A stretch of DNA of 64,000 nucleotides, from NCBI RefSeq assembly GCF_001655685.1, contig NZ_LYVF01000158.1, positions 62,001-126,000 on the forward strand, read 5' to 3'. Positions within the stretch are counted from its first letter, which is position 1. Each line of letters opens with the position of its first letter. The DNA is from Desulfotomaculum copahuensis. GTDB lineage: Bacteria; Bacillota; Desulfotomaculia; Desulfotomaculales; Desulfovirgulaceae. A program made the position numbers and the translations under genes. The notes under the pieces are model-generated. The model was not told the DNA's origin and searched no databases. It worked only from the letters and a program-made list of their open reading frames with translations. Below, one piece after another: positions 61,826-64,000 of this stretch.

Positions 61826-63380
61826 CCTTCACGGTGGGGTAATAGTCCAGGTTGGTGTGGGGCAGAAACTTGCTGCCTACAAATTTGTTCATGAAGACTT
61901 CGCTGGCGTTCAGTTCGAAGTAGGTGATGTTGCGGGCGATCGCTTCGGCTTCGCGGCGCTTTTCATTGGCAAGCAGCACCAGCCGGGCGCCTTCCCCGGA
62001 GGCGTTGCCCAGACGCACCATCTTGTCGCGGGGCAGGTCGGGGTACAGGCCGATGGCGATCGCCGACTCCAGATGCAGGTACTGGCCGAAGGCGCCGGCG
62101 GCGTAAAAACGGTTGATCTCCGTGTAATCGCAGCCCACGCTTTCCAACAGGTATTCCAATGCGGCGTTCACCGCCCCCTTGGTGCGCATGAGGTTGTTGA
62201 TGTCCACCTGAGTGATTACGATATCTTTGCCGGTGGCCGATTCCGCCGCCGGCACGACCACGAATTCCGTCCGGCCGTCTTTGAAATGCCCGGCCCGGTC
62301 GATGATCCCGGCCAGGAACAGTTCGGCCAGACAGTCAATCAGTCCGGAGCCGCAGATCCCGGCCGGCGGCGCATTGCCGATGGTGGTGTAGCGCACCCGG
62401 CCGGTGCCCGGCTTGATCCGCACACTGTCCACCGCCCCCGGTTCGGCGCGCATGCCGCTTTGGGCCACGCCGCCCTCCAGGGCCGGACCGGCCGCCCCGG
62501 CACAGCCCACCAGCCAGTCCCGGTTGCCCATGATGATTTCCCCGTTGGTGCCGATGTCCACAAACAGGGACAGTTCTGGCGAGCGGTGCAGACCGCTGGC
62601 CAGTACGCCGGCAATGATATCCCCGCCCACATAACTGCCCACCGAGGGCAAGCAGTAGACCGGGGCCAGCGGGTTGATGCGCAGCCCCGGTTGGCCGGCC
62701 GGTATGATGCCCGGATTGTTCACCACCGGGATGTAGGGGGCCATGCAGATACGCGAAGGATCCAGGCCCAGGAACAGGTGCACCATGGTGCTGTTGGCGC
62801 CGATCACTGCGGCGCTGATCTGCCGTCCGGCCAGTTTATGTTCCACTGTCAGCCTTTCAATCAGGCTGTTTAATGTATCCACAACGGCCCTTTGCATCTG
62901 CGCCAGACCTTCCGGCGTACCGGCCAGGTAAATGCGGGTCAGGATATCGTCGCCCAGGGCCACCTGTCCGTTATAATCCGCCGCCGTACCCATGATCCGA
63001 CCCGTGCGCGTGTCCACCAGGTAGACGACCACGGTGGTGGTGCCGATATCCACGGCCAGGCCGTAATGAGCGCCTGTGGTATCGCCCGCTTCCAAATCCA
63101 CCAGGCTCCATACCCCGGGCGCCTGCGCGCCGACTGTGGCCGTGACCCGCCAGTTGCCCTCCCGCAGCACGCCGGACACCATACGCATCAATTCCAGCGG
63201 CACAATCACCGTCCCCGCCGGTTCCCGCAGCCCTTCCAGCAAACGGTCCACATCGGCCTGGTTGTTCCCCGGAGCCGGCTCGTTCAGTTCAAGATATATC
63301 TTATTCGTGATCGGATCCAGTTCGACCTCTTCGCCGCCGCCCGTCCGTCCGGTCAGAATTACCGCTTTTCCCTCTCCCAT
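61788..63380 (-). CDS. RACo-like ASKHA ATPase (corrinoid protein activator, DUF4445) without ferredoxin domain
   Basis: 530 residues from ATG 63380. The ASKHA core is plain: GLAVDIGTTTVVVYLVD (~residue 108), GANSTMVHLFLGLD, SLFVDIGTNGEIIMGN and GSGLIDCLAELF. RACo and RamA proteins use ATP to re-reduce inactive cob(II)alamin of corrinoid proteins and are about 600-640 residues with an N-terminal [2Fe-2S] domain in the RACo type. Here the frame begins at the linker; the promoter is right before the ATG, so the ferredoxin domain is absent from this gene. Corrinoid partner unknown. Confidence 0.85.
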   Translation of the reverse strand: MGEGKAVILTGRTGGGEEVELDPITNKIYLELNEPAPGNNQADVDRLLEGLREPAGTVIVPLELMRMVSGVLREGNWRVTATVGAQAPGVWSLVDLEAGDTTGAHYGLAVDIGTTTVVVYLVDTRTGRIMGTAADYNGQVALGDDILTRIYLAGTPEGLAQMQRAVVDTLNSLIERLTVEHKLAGRQISAAVIGANSTMVHLFLGLDPSRICMAPYIPVVNNPGIIPAGQPGLRINPLAPVYCLPSVGSYVGGDIIAGVLASGLHRSPELSLFVDIGTNGEIIMGNRDWLVGCAGAAGPALEGGVAQSGMRAEPGAVDSVRIKPGTGRVRYTTIGNAPPAGICGSGLIDCLAELFLAGIIDRAGHFKDGRTEFVVVPAAESATGKDIVITQVDINNLMRTKGAVNAALEYLLESVGCDYTEINRFYAAGAFGQYLHLESAIAIGLYPDLPRDKMVRLGNASGEGARLVLLANEKRREAEAIARNITYFELNASEVFMNKFVGSKFLPHTNLDYYPTVKAKMMARGLIEKE

Positions 63381-63411
63381 GTTCAGCACCCCGTTTTGAC
63401 TATCTTTCAGA

Positions 63412-63420
63412 ATTATAACA
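63412..63420 (-). promoter_or_regulatory. extended -10 promoter of the RACo-like gene
   Basis: On the minus strand TGTTATAAT, an extended -10 form (TGNTATAAT), 31 bases before the ATG; no good -35 is visible. Confidence 0.6.
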
Positions 63421-63619
63421 CATCCGGCCGGGGGGAGCGATAAAGCTTTCTTATGTTAAAGATTAAATCTTTAGGAAAAGCGAAAACACGGTTGATGCCG
63501 TTCTGGATCACAAGCGCAAAATGTCTGGAAACATACTTTTTACGCCACGCAGATGATGTCCCGCTCGATCCATCCCGTAAGGAAGCGGGTTTTCAAAGCC
63601 GGTTATTAATAAAAATATA

Positions 63620-63652
63620 ACTACCGCATCTTTATAAATAAAGACCGGTAGT
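63620..63652 (-). terminator. terminator of the permease gene
   Basis: On the minus strand ACTACCG and CGGTAGT enclose an inner TCTTTAT/ATAAAGA stem and are followed by TATATTTTTATT, about 50 bases after the stop. Confidence 0.82.
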
Positions 63653-63703
63653 CATTGACAGGCATCAAAACAGTTGTTGTGCCCGGTAAGACAGTCCGCT
63701 TTC

Positions 63704-64000
63704 CTACTGCTTCAAACGCGGGTCCAGCGCGTCGCGCAGGCCGTCGCCGAGCAGGTTGAAGCCCAGCACCACCAGCATGATGGCCAGGCCGGGATAAAAC
63801 ATCATCCAGGGCGCCTGCTGCATCACCGAGCGGCCGTCGGACAGCATGGCCCCCCACTCCGGGGTGGGCGGCTGGGCGCCCAGACCGAGGAAGCTCAAGC
63901 CGGCCGCATCCAGGATGGCCGTGCCGATGCCCATGGTGGTCTGCACGATAACCGGCGCCATGCAGTTGGGCAGCACGTGCCGGAAGATGATGCGCAGGTC
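63704..64000 (-). CDS. dipeptide/oligopeptide ABC transporter permease (DppC/OppC type), 3' part
   Basis: The last 98 codons of a permease entering from the right edge. It shows the C-terminal end of the family: IIFRHVLPN, the helix [21 protein letters not shown] and the final helix [23 protein letters not shown]. With a substrate-binding protein, second permease and two ATPases it imports peptides or nickel. Those genes would be to the right. The stop is at 63704 and a strong terminator follows, so it is the last gene of its transcript. Confidence 0.9.
   Translation of the reverse strand, partial: DLRIIFRHVLPNCMAPVIVQTTMGIGTAILDAAGLSFLGLGAQPPTPEWGAMLSDGRSVMQQAPWMMFYPGLAIMLVVLGFNLLGDGLRDALDPRLKQ

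Larger units (their letters stand above)
63381..63703 (-). other. 322-base gap with promoter and terminator
   Basis: It contains the extended -10 promoter of the RACo-like gene at 63412-63417 and the terminator of the permease gene at 63620-63652. No gene seen. Confidence 0.6.

Overview
The window reads as a chromosomal segment of a GC-rich, endospore-forming, anaerobic Firmicute of the Clostridia / Peptococcaceae type (Desulfotomaculum-Pelotomaculum-like). Grounds: spore genes (ylbJ, gpr, an alpha/beta SASP, a SleL-like cortex hydrolase), strong Shine-Dalgarno sites with many TTG and GTG starts, a two-subunit B12 acyl-CoA mutase, a 2-hydroxyacyl-CoA dehydratase activase family, a RACo-like corrinoid activator and a butyrate-oxidation operon. 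The species cannot be named from this. No rRNA, tRNA, CRISPR array, insertion sequence or prophage was seen.

Layout. 1-0.9 kb: 5' part of an SNF2-type helicase leaving the left edge. 1.1-11.6 kb: carbonic anhydrase, PIG-L deacetylase, ylbJ, an ADP-forming acyl-CoA synthetase with a DRTGG partner, the rsmD-coaD-coiled-coil operon, gpr and its SASP substrate. 11.7-15.9 kb: a secreted protein, a 3'-truncated aldehyde dehydrogenase, recG, rpmB. 16-21.2 kb: nicotinate phosphoribosyltransferase and the riboflavin genes ribD-ribE-ribBA-ribH behind an FMN riboswitch. 21.4-25.6 kb: an acetyl-CoA synthetase-like gene, a BusR-like GntR/RCK_C regulator and a CBS-ACT protein.

25.7-41 kb is a fatty-acid region on the minus strand: bcd-etfB-etfA-FeS oxidoreductase-thiolase-hbd-crt (the full butyryl-CoA to acetyl-CoA route), two AMP-forming acyl-CoA synthetases, a second acyl-CoA dehydrogenase and a sigma-54 activator. 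The medium-chain synthetase gene has a consensus sigma-54 promoter with an upstream dyad, and nearly the same dyad lies between the activator gene and the second acyl-CoA dehydrogenase, which suggests a local sigma-54 regulon. The bcd operon also has a sigma-A promoter overlapping a TGAACGTTCA palindrome.

41-51.6 kb: glgA-galT, a thiamine-binding-like protein, minC, a Nudix hydrolase, a DUF3786 protein, a spore hydrolase, three dehydratase-activase-family genes without dehydratase subunits, and two paralogous small membrane proteins. 51.9-58.1 kb: thiolase, acyl-CoA dehydrogenase, cobalamin adenosyltransferase, MeaB-type GTPase and a B12 mutase (large and small subunits). The mutase would by default be called methylmalonyl-CoA mutase, but its two substrate-selecting positions are Phe82 and Gln200, the isobutyryl-CoA mutase pair. 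With the butyrate operon this suggests interconversion of isobutyryl-CoA and butyryl-CoA, so the cell may grow on both butyrate and isobutyrate. 58-64 kb: cysteine desulfurase, a Crp/Fnr regulator, a PNPOx-like flavoprotein, a ferritin-like protein, a RACo-like activator lacking its ferredoxin domain, and the 3' end of a DppC-type permease.

Identifications come from reading motifs and family resemblance without database searches. Starts were moved to in-frame codons with better ribosome binding sites where indicated.
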